DNA of 64,000 nt from Hallella mizrahii. GTDB taxonomy: Bacteria > Bacteroidota > Bacteroidia > Bacteroidales > Bacteroidaceae. The notes beneath the pieces are model-generated. The model saw nothing but the letters and a program-made list of their open reading frames with translations. It had not been told where the DNA came from and ran no database searches. Positions 62,387 to 64,000 of this stretch are shown here, piece by piece. Within the stretch, counting starts at the first letter, position 1; each line of letters starts with the position of its first letter. The translations under genes and the position numbers were made by a program. The stretch covers positions 1 through 64,000 of the forward strand of contig NZ_VUNG01000017.1 in NCBI RefSeq assembly GCF_009695775.1, written 5' to 3'.

Positions 62387-64000
62387 TTACCATCCGGCAT
62401 TCTGTTTGAGCAGGTTGTTGGAGCGCTGGATCTGCGTGAGCGGAATCTGGCAGAAGCCTCGTTTGCTCTTGATGTTCTCGGCCTTGATGGTCACCGTTTC
62501 TTCCCTGCCGCCGGAGATGACTCTCTCTCCACTGGCGGCAATGGTGTTGGCTGCCACGTCGATGCCCTGACGGAGTAGATCCCAGTAGCGGATGCCCTCA
62601 CCAACGAACTCGAGCTTGCGCTCTCTGAGGATGTTGCTCTCCGTGGCAGGCAACTCGCGGTAGCCGTTGCTGAGCGTGCCGTCGCTCTGCGTGAAGGCAC
62701 GTTTGCGCACCTCATTGAAATAGGTCTGAGCCTTCGGCGAGCCGAGTTCTGCTGCCATCAGCAACACGTCGGAGTAGCGCATGAGCACGTAGTCCTGGGG
62801 CTGGGAGTTCTGGAAGTCACCCGCCATGAGGCCCTGATAGTAGTGTGTCATCGACCAGGAGCCGTCAGTGCCCTTGGTCCACTTAGATCGTGGCGTGTAT
62901 TTCTTAATGGTAAAGCCAGTGTATTCGCGCTGGTCAGAGGCCACCTTCTTCCAGGCATCGAGCTGCGTGATGCCTTCCTGGGCCATGTTGATGATGGAAG
63001 CACTCTGCCGGCTGTCGCCGGTGGCGAAGTCGTTCCATGTGGCTGTGGTCACCGTGGCGCCGCCCCAGCCTTGGCCGTAGGGCACACAGATCGTACCGCC
63101 GGTACGCATTCCGAACATCACGATGTTGCGGTTGCCGGCACTGTTGCCGTTGTAGTCACCGGTATAGTTGAACTTCATGCTCAGCACCGTCTCGCTGTTG
63201 CCGTCGCCGGCATAGGTCGAGTCGTTGGTCCAGTTGCCGGCAGCGTCCTGCACCCAGTTGTCGCTGGCAGCGGGCCAGAGGTTCTTGAACTGCGGCACGA
63301 GGCTGTACTCGCCGCTCCCGATGACATCCTCCAAACCGGCCAAAGCCTTAGAGGCAGTCAGTCCGCCGGGCATCTCCTTGCGTTCGTTGTTGTTGTAAAC
63401 GCCGTCGTAGAAGAGATAGACACGGGCGAGCATGGCCTCAGCGGCATACTTGGTGATGCGGCCGTCGTTGGCAGCAGCCTGACTCTTGGGGTAAGCGTTG
63501 GCCGGGATATTGTCGGCGGCGTAGGTCAGATCGTTGACGATGAGCGCATAGACGCTGTCGGGATCGGCCTGAGGAACATTCTCGTCGGTAGGCGTGGTGA
63601 GCAAGGGGATATGCTCGAACATGCGTACCATATCGAAATAGCACAGTGCGCGGATGGCACGTGTCTCGCCGAGGATGCGGCCCTTGACGGCGTCGGAGCT
63701 CCACGGCGTGCCCTCGGTCTTGAGCAAAAGCTCGTTGCAGTTGTAGATAGCCTTGTAGTAGTATTCCCACAGATCGTTGTAGATGTTGGTCTGTGAAGAT
63801 TCCTGGCTGATGTCGAAACGGTCGACGACCTGGGAGTTGCGACCGTCGTTGGCACCCGTACCGCCGAAGCACTCGTCGCTCATATACTCTGCTGCCATCT
63901 GGAAAGTAAAGGTCGGACCGAGTGACACGGTGCCCTGCCAGCCGTCGTAGCAACCGATGAGGGCACGGTCGGCGTCGTTCTGGTTCTTATAATAGTTGCC
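62387..64000 (-). CDS. susD: SusD/RagB-type nutrient-binding lipoprotein, 5' end outside window
   Basis: The visible 537 residues lack the N terminus, which continues beyond the right edge. The frame is open through the last base (NYYKNQNDADRALIGCYDGWQ). The sequence has SusD family features: an N-terminal ALIGCYDGW-type helix, TRAIRALCYFDMVRMFEHIPL, and a C-terminal NILRERKLEFVGEGIRYWDLLRQG. SusD forms a lid over a SusC TonB-dependent transporter and helps import glycans. SusC should lie just outside the window. This is the first visible gene of the minus-strand glycan locus. Confidence 0.92.
   Translation of the reverse strand, partial: GNYYKNQNDADRALIGCYDGWQGTVSLGPTFTFQMAAEYMSDECFGGTGANDGRNSQVVDRFDISQESSQTNIYNDLWEYYYKAIYNCNELLLKTEGTPWSSDAVKGRILGETRAIRALCYFDMVRMFEHIPLLTTPTDENVPQADPDSVYALIVNDLTYAADNIPANAYPKSQAAANDGRITKYAAEAMLARVYLFYDGVYNNNERKEMPGGLTASKALAGLEDVIGSGEYSLVPQFKNLWPAASDNWVQDAAGNWTNDSTYAGDGNSETVLSMKFNYTGDYNGNSAGNRNIVMFGMRTGGTICVPYGQGWGGATVTTATWNDFATGDSRQSASIINMAQEGITQLDAWKKVASDQREYTGFTIKKYTPRSKWTKGTDGSWSMTHYYQGLMAGDFQNSQPQDYVLMRYSDVLLMAAELGSPKAQTYFNEVRKRAFTQSDGTLSNGYRELPATESNILRERKLEFVGEGIRYWDLLRQGIDVAANTIAASGERVISGGREETVTIKAENIKSKRGFCQIPLTQIQRSNNLLKQNAGW

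Overview
This window is chromosomal DNA from a Bacteroidota bacterium, most likely a Prevotella/Segatella-type member of the Bacteroidales. The evidence is the recurring Bacteroidota promoter form (TTTG, about 19-20 nt, TAnnTTTG), weak ribosome-binding sites, and family content: DUF3078, DUF3943, DUF4468, DUF4293, a putative porin, a hybrid two-component regulator, SusD-type glycan uptake genes and a type IX secretion sorting tail. No rRNA, tRNA or CRISPR array was found.

Layout. 1-9.6 kb: serS, two outer-membrane/surface proteins, pyrG and yidC. 9.7-17 kb: a secreted S9 dipeptidyl peptidase with an MFS transporter, an AAA-ATPase/PD-(D/E)XK protein, a patatin phospholipase and an Ala-rich lipoprotein. 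17-21 kb: the bamD-omega-DUF4293 operon, divergent from uvrB. 21-24.5 kb: a DUF4468 protein, a small membrane protein and a putative porin. 25.3-29.3 kb: an isolated hybrid two-component system (HTCS). 29.4-34.0 kb: a mobile island with a partial IS1380-type left end, a broken IS110 transposase, a GH43 glycosidase gene and a full-length but frameshifted IS1380-family element. 34-42 kb: trxA, tsaE, dnaE, psd, pssA, a DUF486 protein and bcp. 42-49 kb: nhaC, a lipoprotein/TPR-like pair of unknown role, rubrerythrin and alanine dehydrogenase. 49-53.5 kb: small genes, a candidate structured RNA and a large MscS-type channel. 53.7-64 kb: a polysaccharide utilization locus on the minus strand, cut by the right edge.

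The right-hand locus is transcribed right to left: SusD (5' end outside the window), two surface lipoproteins, a GH5 endoglucanase-like enzyme and a GH31 enzyme with a PA14 insert. GH5 plus PA14-GH31 suggests xyloglucan or a related beta-glucan. SusD and the two lipoproteins would capture glycan, GH5 would cut the backbone, and GH31 would trim alpha-linked (probably xylosyl) side chains. No regulator for it is visible here. The HTCS and GH43 around 25-32 kb look like parts of another, insertion-damaged glycan locus.

The points most worth a second look are: the IS1380-bounded island with matching TATAA flanks and a 20-bp tandem duplication that breaks its transposase; a minus-strand RNA candidate near 50.7-50.84 kb with a long bulged rod and its own terminator; a near-leaderless uvrB promoter containing an inverted repeat; a 28-codon gene with its own promoter and terminator near 49.5 kb; and the unknown 43.9-47.1 kb gene pair.
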